Positions 1 to 4,379 of a stretch of 5,691 nucleotides of DNA are shown in pieces. Numbering within the stretch: the first letter of the stretch is position 1; each line of letters begins with the position of its first letter. Source of the stretch: a bacterium (GTDB lineage: Bacteria > Electryoneota > RPQS01); contig JAHIZR010000144.1 of the NCBI GenBank assembly GCA_018814465.1, positions 1 through 5,691 of the forward strand, read 5' to 3'. Position numbers and translations under genes: made by a program. The notes beneath the pieces were generated by a model. The model was given only the letters and a program-made list of their open reading frames with translations, made no database searches and was not told where the DNA came from.

Positions 1-20
1 TGCAAGCTAACTGTCATTTT

Positions 21-136
21 TTAACCGCCGAGGCGCCCGTCCCCGGGTGCCCGGAATCTTAACCGCCGAACCGGTCGCTCACGCGCCGAGCAGGATCGCT
101 TAACTCGCGCCGAGCCGAGTCGCTCACGCGCCGAGC
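21..136. repeat. Degenerate GC-rich short repeats
   Basis: TTAACCGCCGA occurs at 21-31 and 59-69. The block GTCGCTCACGCGCCGAGC occurs at 74-91 and again exactly at 119-136, with a diverged copy at 94-115 (GATCGCTTAACTCGCGCCGAGC). Spacing is irregular and the spacers are not unique sequences of constant length, so this is not a CRISPR. It looks like a short, decaying tandem array of unknown role. Confidence 0.6.
32..51 (+). other. GC-rich hairpin, 8-bp stem
   Basis: GGCGCCCG (32-39) can pair with CGGGTGCC (44-51) around a 4-base TCCC loop; one pair is a G-T wobble in the plus-strand transcript. The stem is strong, but no T-run follows directly, so it is not called a terminator. It could end a gene lying to the left of the window or be part of the repeat array. 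Confidence 0.45.
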
Positions 137-263
137 CGGTCTAAGCACAGTGGACTTTGTCGAAAGCGATTCATCGAAAGTGCGCATCCCGGCCGGAATT
201 ATTGCAAACTAACTGTGATTCTTTACCTGTTCGGTCATGTTTAGAAAAAACAGGTGGATTGAC

Positions 264-292
264 TGGACATTTATAAATGAGTTTAGTATATT
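264..292 (+). promoter_or_regulatory. Predicted promoter of the ferredoxin gene
   Basis: TGGACA (264-269, 5 of 6 matches to the sigma70 -35 consensus) is followed after exactly 17 nt by TATATT (287-292). Transcription would start near 299, giving a leader of about 82 nt. The leader contains a purine-rich run of GGAA-like words (299-320) and an AT-rich weak stem AAATAT/ATATTT (329-334 with 344-349) followed by further T residues. An overlapping TTGACT at 259-264 would need a poorer -10. The same spacing and -10 appear before three other genes in the window. Confidence 0.55.
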
Positions 293-380
293 CGCCTGCG
301 GAACGGAACCGGAAACGGGACGTTCAACAAATATCATCATTCAATATTTTTTGTTCACATAATCAGTAAGGACGATTCTC

Positions 381-569
381 ATGGCAATGAAAATCACTGA
401 CGATTGCACCTCCTGCGGTGCCTGCGAACCCGAATGCCCGGTGGAAGCAATCACTGAAGGCGACGAGTTTTACGTCATCGATCCCAACACTTGTGTCGAA
501 TGCGTAGGTCATCATGACTCCCCGGCTTGCGTGGATGTCTGCCCCGTAGACGCGATCGTCAAAGCATAA
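381..569 (+). CDS. 2[4Fe-4S] ferredoxin, Chlorobium/Allochromatium type
   Basis: Small soluble cytoplasmic electron carrier of 62 residues. The first cluster motif is C9-x2-C12-x2-C15-x3-C19-P. The second is C38-x2-C41-x8-C50-x3-C54-P, with an eight-residue insertion (VGHHDSPA) between its second and third cysteines. From memory, this insertion and the TYC/TSCGACEPECPV-like start match the ferredoxins of green and purple sulfur bacteria; the Allochromatium protein has an ECVGHYETSQC segment and a very low-potential cluster. The long C-terminal helix of the Allochromatium protein is absent, and the chain ends soon after the last cluster (VDAIVKA). The start at 381 is supported by AAGGA (368-372) 8 nt upstream and by family length; ATG 387 is an unlikely alternative. 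The gene stands alone, with its own predicted promoter and terminator, so the redox partner cannot be inferred from context. Partners known for such ferredoxins include pyruvate:ferredoxin oxidoreductases and related enzymes. Confidence 0.95.
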   Translation: MAMKITDDCTSCGACEPECPVEAITEGDEFYVIDPNTCVECVGHHDSPACVDVCPVDAIVKA

Positions 570-590
570 GTTACTCTGAATCCAGGAAAT

Positions 591-621
591 GAAACCGCCG
601 TCCTCGTTGGACGGCGGTTTC
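591..621. terminator. Strong intrinsic terminator, probably bidirectional
   Basis: GAAACCGCCGTCC (591-603) and GGACGGCGGTTTC (609-621) form a perfect 13-bp stem with a 5-nt loop. It begins 22 nt after the ferredoxin stop. The AAA/TTT at the stem base and the T-rich GTATTATCTGGTTTT that follows are terminator-like on the plus strand. On the minus strand the exit side is TTTCATTTCC, so it could also end the convergent operon. The T-tracts are interrupted, so strength is inferred from the stem. Confidence 0.85.
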
Positions 622-676
622 GTATTATCTGGTTTTCCCTATTCACAGGAAGAAAACAAAGGGGCATACAGTTTGT

Positions 677-722
677 CATTCCGGAAATTCATCCAGTCTT
701 CGCAGATGAATTATCCGGAATG
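677..722. repeat. 17-bp inverted repeat with 11-nt loop
   Basis: Left arm 677-693 (CATTCCGGAAATTCATC) pairs along its whole length with 705-722 (GATGAATTATCCGGAATG), with a single bulged A at 713. The loop is 694-704. It sits between two convergent genes, about 54 bp inside the 3' side of the minus-strand operon. The surrounding words GTCATTCC and ATCCAGTCTT resemble a class of dispersed intergenic palindromes seen in many bacterial genomes (from memory). It could also stabilise the 3' end of the minus-strand mRNA. Confidence 0.75.
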
Positions 723-742
723 TCGTTTCTCGTTTCATATTT

Positions 743-777
743 CCGCCTTCATCCCTCATCCCTCCGCCCTCATCCCT
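743..777 (-). repeat. 21-bp-period C/T-rich repeat; G-quadruplex motif on minus strand
   Basis: CCGCC recurs at 743-747 and 764-768, and CATCCCT at 750-756, 757-763 and 771-777, giving a 21-bp period with about 1.7 units. Read on the minus strand, the GGG runs at 774-776, 767-769, 760-762 and 753-755 are each separated by exactly 4 nt. That fits the canonical G3-N(1-7) quadruplex pattern. The array overlaps the stop codon of the minus-strand gene, so it lies at the very 3' end of that message. Whether it folds in vivo is unknown. Confidence 0.65.
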
Positions 778-1633
778 ACTTAATGAGCACCATCTTCCTC
801 GTTTCAACAAATTCCCCGGCCATCAGCGTATAGAAATAACTCCCCGACGAGAACCGCGAACCGTCGAACGTCACCACATGCACCCCTGGCTGCATCTGTC
901 CTTCCACTAACGTCTCAATCCTCTGTCCCGCCACATTATAAACCGCCAGCGACACATCACTCATAACCGGCAGCTCAAACCGAATCGTTGCCGTCGGGTT
1001 AAAGGGATTCGGATAAGAACAAACCGAGTATGACAGCGCTTGAGCGGGACCGCGGTTTGCACTGCTTGGCACCGTGTAGTTGACTTCAAGAAACGGTCTC
1101 AATGTCTCATTAGTCGCCTCCTTTGAATAGCATTTCGTGAACTTGTTATTTGCCGGACACTGTAGCACCAATCCGAAGTTGTCAATATCGTCGTTCACCC
1201 AAGTCGCGACCAAATCGCTGATATCGATACAGTGAGTACCGTTCGCGCTGAATACATAGATCGCCCACACTTGAGAATCGTGCGAAATATGGACATCACC
1301 GGGCCAACTGCTTTCGCTCCAGTCCTCGGTAATCGCATAGATCTGCACATTCGTCGGATCCCCTGAAGGACAACCATAGAAGCGATTCAGATTCAGGGTC
1401 GCCCCGTCGATAATCGTTCCCGCTTCCAAATCACTCAAATCGAATCTAAGCATTATCCGCTGATAATTGGACAACGGAGACCAGTTGGCGACCCATAATT
1501 CAGTTGCCGAGTGAGTCCCTGCATGATCTGGATCGGTGTACATATCATCGGTTGGAGTCAAGGATAACTCCTCACACATTGCACTCGCAGCGAATACAAA
1601 CAACAGCAGCACGCCGGAAATCAGCTTACTCAT
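776..1633 (-). CDS. Secreted DNRLRE-domain protein with T9SS/FlgD-like C-terminal sorting domain
   Basis: 285 residues in three parts. Residues 1-18 are a Sec signal peptide with cleavage likely after ASA; C20 is preceded by AM, so it is not a convincing lipobox. Residues 23 to about 187 fit the DNRLRE beta-sandwich pattern: RIMLRFDLS (59-67), the 'hidden A.L.L' strand at 74-83, the W105...W110 segment (TEDWSESSW), W145-x-N...FGL (145-155) and closing RPFLEVNY (179-186). Residues 207-285 begin YPNPFNP and contain VYNVAGQRIETL and GSYFYTL, typical of the C-terminal domain that targets proteins for type IX-like export or surface attachment in FCB bacteria. Five cysteines remain in the mature chain, which may allow disulfides. 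The gene lies 18 nt after the porin stop with its own GGAGA (1641-1645, 7-nt spacing), so the two are co-transcribed. DNRLRE domains occur in extracellular glycan-related and adhesive proteins; the actual ligand is unknown. Confidence is high for export and architecture, low for function. Confidence 0.88.
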   Translation of the reverse strand: MSKLISGVLLLFVFAASAMCEELSLTPTDDMYTDPDHAGTHSATELWVANWSPLSNYQRIMLRFDLSDLEAGTIIDGATLNLNRFYGCPSGDPTNVQIYAITEDWSESSWPGDVHISHDSQVWAIYVFSANGTHCIDISDLVATWVNDDIDNFGLVLQCPANNKFTKCYSKEATNETLRPFLEVNYTVPSSANRGPAQALSYSVCSYPNPFNPTATIRFELPVMSDVSLAVYNVAGQRIETLVEGQMQPGVHVVTFDGSRFSSGSYFYTLMAGEFVETRKMVLIK

Positions 1634-1651
1634 TTATATTTCTCCAATAAA

Positions 1652-2770
1652 TTAGTGATGGAATTGTTTCAAACTAAGATCGGTCTGGAGACGGACAATC
1701 AGCATTTCACTGTCCTTTTCCAATCCTTCGGGGGTATCAACCGGCATATCGAAGTCGAATCGCAGTATCGTAGACTGGTCGTTTCCCAGCGCCATGGAGA
1801 TGCCGCAGGTCAGGTAAGTGTAAACATGATCGCCGTCGGCGTTCGCGGCTTTATCCCAGGACTGATATCGTACATACGGAAGAACAGCCGGCATTGCTTC
1901 CACTCCGGTGTGAATGGCATAGCCCCCTTCAACATAATACGCTTGCATCTTCAGCTCCGTTGAGGGGATATACTGTGTCTGCGCGGCATCTTCATAGAGC
2001 GTATTATTCATGGGATCATTGTAATAGCCTTTCAGCAGATAATACTCACCGCGAAACAGCAAATCATGCGTGTCGTAATCCAACCCGAAACCGGTCCGGT
2101 AGCCCGCTCCGTTAATCAACTCGAACTGCTGATCGTAGCCGTAGTTCTTCTTCAATAGCGAATAAAAACCACCGGCTGAAAGCCCCTCGACGGGCGTCTG
2201 AAGTTGAAAGCCGATGTTCGTATCATATTCTTCGTCAAGATTTTGACTGGATGCTCCGTTCAGCAGCGCGAACTGACCGGTCAGGTGCATTGATCCGGCA
2301 AGTGGTCCTGAGTATTCCGCCGCGAAGCCGGTTGGATGACAAGGGGCAAAAACCTGTGCAAATCGGGGCTTCTCCGCAGTGAGCACATTCGTGCATTCTT
2401 CGGCGAACTCAAAGCCTCGCAGAATTTCTCCCTTGATGAATCCGGCACGGACATAGTCGATCGGCTTATAAAAAACCGCCGCATCCATCAGGCTGAACAA
2501 ACCGCCTGATAAACAGGTTGCCGATCCGGCCCGAAATTCAAAGTCCACGTACTCGTTCACTTTGCCTTCGATACCGATGCTCGCGTGTCGGACGATAATT
2601 TGGCTCACCGGACGAGTGTATCCGGAAAACAGCTCTAAGTGATCACCACTGTAATGCTCACCTTGAATTACCGCATCTGCGCTGATCTCTAATATCTCGA
2701 ATTCCTCTGCATAAGTACCTTGCACAAGGCTGAAAAAGAGAAGAGAAACAAATGACCATCGAAACAACAT
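1652..2770 (-). CDS. Outer-membrane porin, OprO/OprP (phosphate-selective porin)-like
   Basis: 372 residues. A signal peptide (1-21, hydrophobic core SFVSLLFFSLV, cleavage after TYA) precedes a long chain of alternating beta strands with no further membrane helix, as expected for an outer-membrane beta barrel. Residues 61-80 (RHASIGIEGKVNEYVDFEF) and 96-122 (DAAVFYKP...RAGFIKGEILRGFEF) follow the Porin_O_P family pattern of a conserved G-K-x-N...D-F strand, then DA...YKP and G-x-x-K. RFAQVF (136-141) and the following GFAAEYSG fit the next strand. The chain ends in LQTDLSLKQF plus two histidines; the aromatic F370 may serve as the barrel-assembly signal. Cysteines at 86, 126, 144 and 322 are unusual for a porin. 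Start: ATG 2770 has GGAG (2778-2781) 7 nt upstream. It is the first gene of an operon with the secreted DNRLRE protein and is preceded by three palindromic operator-like sites. The substrate is not predictable; 'phosphate-selective' is a family name, not a demonstrated role here. Confidence 0.82.
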   Translation of the reverse strand: MLFRWSFVSLLFFSLVQGTYAEEFEILEISADAVIQGEHYSGDHLELFSGYTRPVSQIIVRHASIGIEGKVNEYVDFEFRAGSATCLSGGLFSLMDAAVFYKPIDYVRAGFIKGEILRGFEFAEECTNVLTAEKPRFAQVFAPCHPTGFAAEYSGPLAGSMHLTGQFALLNGASSQNLDEEYDTNIGFQLQTPVEGLSAGGFYSLLKKNYGYDQQFELINGAGYRTGFGLDYDTHDLLFRGEYYLLKGYYNDPMNNTLYEDAAQTQYIPSTELKMQAYYVEGGYAIHTGVEAMPAVLPYVRYQSWDKAANADGDHVYTYLTCGISMALGNDQSTILRFDFDMPVDTPEGLEKDSEMLIVRLQTDLSLKQFHH

Positions 2771-2791
2771 CTAAATACTCCACAATTAAAG

Positions 2792-2805
2792 TTAGAAGTT
2801 TCTAA
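2792..2805. promoter_or_regulatory. Palindromic operator-like site A
   Basis: TTAGAAGTTTCTAA differs from the palindrome TTAGAAATTTCTAA only at the central A (here G). It lies in the porin leader about 22 bp before the start codon. Its centre is 30 bp from site B, close to three helical turns. Confidence 0.6.
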
Positions 2806-2821
2806 TATTTGTTTGTAAAAT

Positions 2822-2835
2822 TAAGAAATTTCTAC
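2822..2835. promoter_or_regulatory. Palindromic operator-like site B
   Basis: TAAGAAATTTCTAC matches TTAGAAATTTCTAA at 12 of 14 positions, with the central GAAATTTC intact. It lies between sites A and C in the porin leader; its centre is 69 bp from that of site C. Confidence 0.5.
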
Positions 2836-2850
2836 ACTTATTGATTTATT

Positions 2851-2881
2851 GCGAGCTGATCCGAGAGCAAACATTGCTCGC
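2851..2881 (-). promoter_or_regulatory. Leader hairpin with two alternative pairings
   Basis: In the porin leader, GCGAGC (2851-2856) can pair with GCTCGC (2876-2881). Alternatively GAGCAA (2865-2870) can pair with TTGCTC (2874-2879) around a 3-nt loop. The two stems share bases 2876-2879 and so exclude each other. No T-run follows either stem, so this may affect RNA stability or binding rather than act as a classical attenuator. Confidence 0.4.
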
Positions 2882-2889
2882 TGTCAAAA

Positions 2890-2905
2890 GTTAGAAATTT
2901 CTAAC
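2890..2905. promoter_or_regulatory. Palindromic operator site C over the predicted porin transcription start
   Basis: GTTAGAAATTTCTAAC is a perfect 16-bp palindrome. The predicted transcription start of the porin operon (about 2904) falls inside it, immediately downstream of the -10 hexamer. This is the usual placement for a repressor operator. I cannot assign the motif to a known regulator family, and no regulator gene lies in the window. Confidence 0.75.
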
Positions 2906-2910
2906 TATAT

Positions 2911-2939
2911 AATATACGAAATCCTACGTTCTTTTTCAA
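2911..2939 (-). promoter_or_regulatory. Predicted promoter of the porin operon
   Basis: On the minus strand, TTGAAA (2939-2934) is followed after exactly 17 nt by TATATT (2916-2911). The leader would be about 134 nt long, holding operator copies A and B, the alternative hairpin, and part of C. Confidence 0.65.
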
Positions 2940-2960
2940 GTAGGAAAAGTCACAACTCGA

Positions 2961-2982
2961 CCCAATCTTAACGAAGATCGGG
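2961..2982 (-). terminator. Weak terminator-like hairpin after the methyltransferase gene
   Basis: On the minus strand CCCGATCTT pairs with AAGATTGGG (9 bp including one G-T wobble) around a CGTT-like tetraloop. It begins 28 nt after the methyltransferase stop and just before the porin promoter. Only a dispersed T-rich stretch (GTTGTGACTTTTCC) follows, so efficiency is uncertain. A second small stem (2982-2987 with 2996-3001) overlaps it. Confidence 0.45.
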
Positions 2983-3010
2983 GATTTACTGCAAGAAATC
3001 CGAAACTGTA

Positions 3011-3718
3011 TTATACCGAAACGCTTAAATACCAGCGTCTTGTATGGGGATGAGGTTCGTTGAGAAGATGGAGTGATTTCAGGTCAAGGAGGGTCGTGAA
3101 CTGATGGAGCAGCTTGAGGGGAGTTTTGAGGGGGCCGCCCTTTTTCTGAAGCTTGAAGAGAGTGATTAAGTGCTTGCGGTAAATACGGGCGTCGCCGTCG
3201 AAATAGAGTTTGTAGTCGCGATCACCCACCCACTCCCTGATTTCGGGAATATCGGGCATCGTGCAAGCTACATGCTCAGCCAAATAATGATGTTCGTGAC
3301 CAAACAGCTCTTTGAACAGCTCATTCAGTTCACGGTCCACCCCGCTCTGATACTCGGAGCCCCACGGCGCGCAGATAATCACTTTTTTCCGGGCGACACG
3401 GAAGAAATCTTCGATCCAAGCTTTACGATCCGCGCGCGGCACATGTTCGGCGGTATCGAGCGAGACGACAGCGTCAAACTCGTTGTCTGCAAACGGCAAA
3501 CGACCGCCCTCATAGGTGACATCCGACTGCCGGTAAGCGTTCAGCGTCGAGATATCATAGCCTTTGAGAAAGCGGCCTAAGTGATTGCAGCGGATGTTGG
3601 CTTCACCGCCCACATCCAGCAGCGTGGCAGGAGCGGGAAGCGCCTCGCGGATGACCGCGGCCATCGCCCGGTGCCGTTCCAGTGAATCCATGCCATAGCA
3701 GTAGCGGAGGATGCTCAT
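3011..3718 (-). CDS. Class I SAM-dependent methyltransferase (Methyltransf_11-like)
   Basis: 235 residues from ATG 3718. The Rossmann-type SAM-binding core is clear: motif I LLDVGG (33-38), an acidic end of strand 2 in YDIS (54-57), then LPFADNEFDAVVSLDTAEHVP (74-94), which is the motif III/IV block of type-11 methyltransferases, followed by the strand VIICAPWG. No signal peptide or membrane helix is seen, so it is cytoplasmic. The basic C-terminal part (after about residue 165: KLYFDGDARIYRKH... and ...HPHTRRWYLSVSV) is outside the core and probably shapes substrate specificity; the substrate is unknown. Start choice is uncertain. TTG 3754 would add 12 residues but has no ribosome-binding site and coincides with the predicted -35. 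The only GGAGG (3738-3742) lies 19 nt before ATG 3718, too far for normal use, and ATG 3691 is a further option. It is a single gene between the porin promoter and the pilin gene, same strand as both. Confidence 0.85.
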   Translation of the reverse strand: MSILRYCYGMDSLERHRAMAAVIREALPAPATLLDVGGEANIRCNHLGRFLKGYDISTLNAYRQSDVTYEGGRLPFADNEFDAVVSLDTAEHVPRADRKAWIEDFFRVARKKVIICAPWGSEYQSGVDRELNELFKELFGHEHHYLAEHVACTMPDIPEIREWVGDRDYKLYFDGDARIYRKHLITLFKLQKKGGPLKTPLKLLHQFTTLLDLKSLHLLNEPHPHTRRWYLSVSV

Positions 3719-3725
3719 AATCCGA

Positions 3726-3754
3726 AATATAGTATTTCCTCCGCCTTGAATCAA
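3726..3754 (-). promoter_or_regulatory. Predicted promoter of the methyltransferase gene
   Basis: On the minus strand TTGATT (3754-3749) is followed after exactly 17 nt by TATATT (3731-3726). The expected transcription start is 3718-3719, at or one base before the ATG, which would make the message leaderless. A GGAGG sequence falls inside the promoter spacer and would not be transcribed. Confidence 0.45.
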
Positions 3755-3785
3755 GCTTGGCGCAAGAGCGGCGACAGCCCGATGC

Positions 3786-3820
3786 TTCGTCGTTATTCGC
3801 AGACGTGAGTAAGCGACGAA
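3786..3820. other. Hairpin between pilin and methyltransferase genes
   Basis: TTCGTCG plus TTA (3786-3795) pairs with TAA plus CGACGAA (3810-3820), with G3813 bulged: a 10-bp stem and 14-nt loop. It starts about 30 bp after the pilin stop on the minus strand and could protect or end the pilin transcript. No T-run follows on either strand, so it is not called a terminator. Nothing else is recognised in this 131-bp gap apart from the methyltransferase promoter. Confidence 0.45.
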
Positions 3821-3849
3821 TACATCCGCGGCATCCGAAAATGAGGCTT

Positions 3850-4275
3850 CTATCCGATTATGTGAGTGCCATCCGGCGTGGCCAGGATGGTCGTCCCTCC
3901 GTTGTCTTTCGCGGTAATTTCTATTTGATAGGAATTGCCTTCGTCAATCGGTTCATAGCGGAACGTCTTGAAGGTCTCCCCTTCCGGCAAAACCATATAC
4001 TGACGGCCTGCGGGATCGATGAGTCCGACACAAAGCTCGATCGGACTCGCATAAGTATCATCTGGAAATGCCGAGTAGTCCACCGAATAGACAGCCAGTG
4101 CTTTACGGAAATGATCGGCATCTGCCACGGCGGCAGTAACATGCGCGCGGTCCTGCGCGACCAGATAGCGGGTCACGGCAACCATGCTGAGGATTCCCAT
4201 CACGACCACCACAACCAACAACTCAATAATGGTTATTCCGAGTTGACGAGATAAATTATTTGAACGTTTCTTCAT
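3850..4275 (-). CDS. Type IV pilin-like / pseudopilin protein (orphan)
   Basis: 141 residues. A basic leader (MKKRSNNLSRQLG) ends at G13, followed by ITIIE, so prepilin peptidase should cut after G13 and methylate I14; the glutamate at mature position +5 (E18) is present. Residues 14 to about 37 form the hydrophobic N-terminal helix (ITIIELLVVVVVMGILSMVA) that holds subunits in the fibre. The soluble part is short (about 100 residues), with a single cysteine in PIELCVGL and a C-terminal beta-rich segment (YQIEITAKDNGG...). This size fits a minor pilin, a GspG-like pseudopilin or a small major pilin; I cannot choose. Start: ATG 4275 has GGAGA (4281-4285) 5 nt upstream and gives a normal leader; the open frame extends to 4371, but the upstream residues do not fit a prepilin. 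No assembly ATPase, prepilin peptidase or secretin gene lies nearby, so the machinery must be encoded elsewhere. Confidence 0.9.
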   Translation of the reverse strand: MKKRSNNLSRQLGITIIELLVVVVVMGILSMVAVTRYLVAQDRAHVTAAVADADHFRKALAVYSVDYSAFPDDTYASPIELCVGLIDPAGRQYMVLPEGETFKTFRYEPIDEGNSYQIEITAKDNGGTTILATPDGTHIIG

Positions 4276-4342
4276 ATGGTTCTCCACAACTACATCATAT
4301 GCTTTCTGCACGTAATATCGCGTCCGGTCGGGCGCTGGGAGT

Positions 4343-4371
4343 AATATACTTACTATAGTCGCGCTTTCCAA
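4343..4371 (-). promoter_or_regulatory. Predicted promoter of the pilin-like gene
   Basis: On the minus strand TTGGAA (4371-4366) is followed after exactly 17 nt by TATATT (4348-4343). The leader would be about 60 nt and ends in GGAGA before ATG 4275. Confidence 0.55.
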
Positions 4372-4379
4372 TAGTCGCG
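4355..4379. repeat. 9-bp direct repeat around the pilin -35 element
   Basis: ATAGTCGCG occurs at 4355-4363 and 4371-4379, 16 bp apart start to start. One copy lies in the promoter spacer and the other abuts the -35 hexamer. The arrangement suggests a binding site for a regulator that recognises direct repeats, but two 9-mers could also arise by chance. Confidence 0.4.

Larger units (their letters stand above)
1..225. repeat. Imperfect direct repeat pair flanking a GC-rich segment
   Basis: The first 23 bases (TGCAAGCTAACTGTCATTTT and following) recur at 203-225 as TGCAAACTAACTGTGATTCT and following, with 20 of 23 positions identical. The two copies bracket about 180 bp of GC-rich repetitive sequence inside otherwise AT-richer intergenic DNA. 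This could be the scar of a duplicated intergenic unit or the ends of a small non-coding element. The left copy starts at base 1, so it may extend outside the window. No coding potential is seen between the copies. Confidence 0.5.

Noticed and set aside
21..136. CRISPR array in the GC-rich repeats
   Set aside because: Repeat lengths and spacings are irregular, the intervals are only a few bases, and no cas genes are present.
1..225. Insertion sequence between the 23-bp direct repeats
   Set aside because: The enclosed segment is under 200 bp, has no transposase or clear terminal inverted repeats, and the copies are imperfect and too long for a usual target-site duplication.
589..783. A 64-codon plus-strand reading frame after the ferredoxin
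   Set aside because: It begins at the foot of the terminator hairpin and runs through the inverted repeat and the C/T-rich repeat; the peptide has no recognisable features and there is no good ribosome-binding context.
1562..1633. Lipobox in the DNRLRE protein signal peptide (SAMC)
   Set aside because: Met at the -1 position does not fit the lipobox consensus; ordinary signal peptidase I cleavage after ASA fits better, and the C-terminal sorting tail provides another surface route.
1655..1963. Plus-strand frame opposite the porin C-terminus
   Set aside because: It is a shadow frame; the porin on the minus strand has a signal peptide, ribosome-binding site and family pattern.
2859..2887. Second porin promoter using the perfect TTGACA at 2887-2882
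   Set aside because: At 17-nt spacing the -10 would be TCGGAT, a poor match; the upstream TTGAAA/TATATT pair is much better.
3170..3580. A 136-codon plus-strand frame opposite the methyltransferase
   Set aside because: It is antisense to a clear methyltransferase core and its own translation shows no family motifs.
3757..4254. A 165-codon plus-strand frame opposite the pilin
   Set aside because: It starts at a TTG, is antisense to a clear prepilin and has no recognisable domain.
4276..4371. N-terminal extension of the pilin to an ATG at 4371
   Set aside because: The extra residues do not look like a prepilin leader and the extension would include the predicted promoter. ATG 4275 has GGAGA and gives a standard leader ending at G13.
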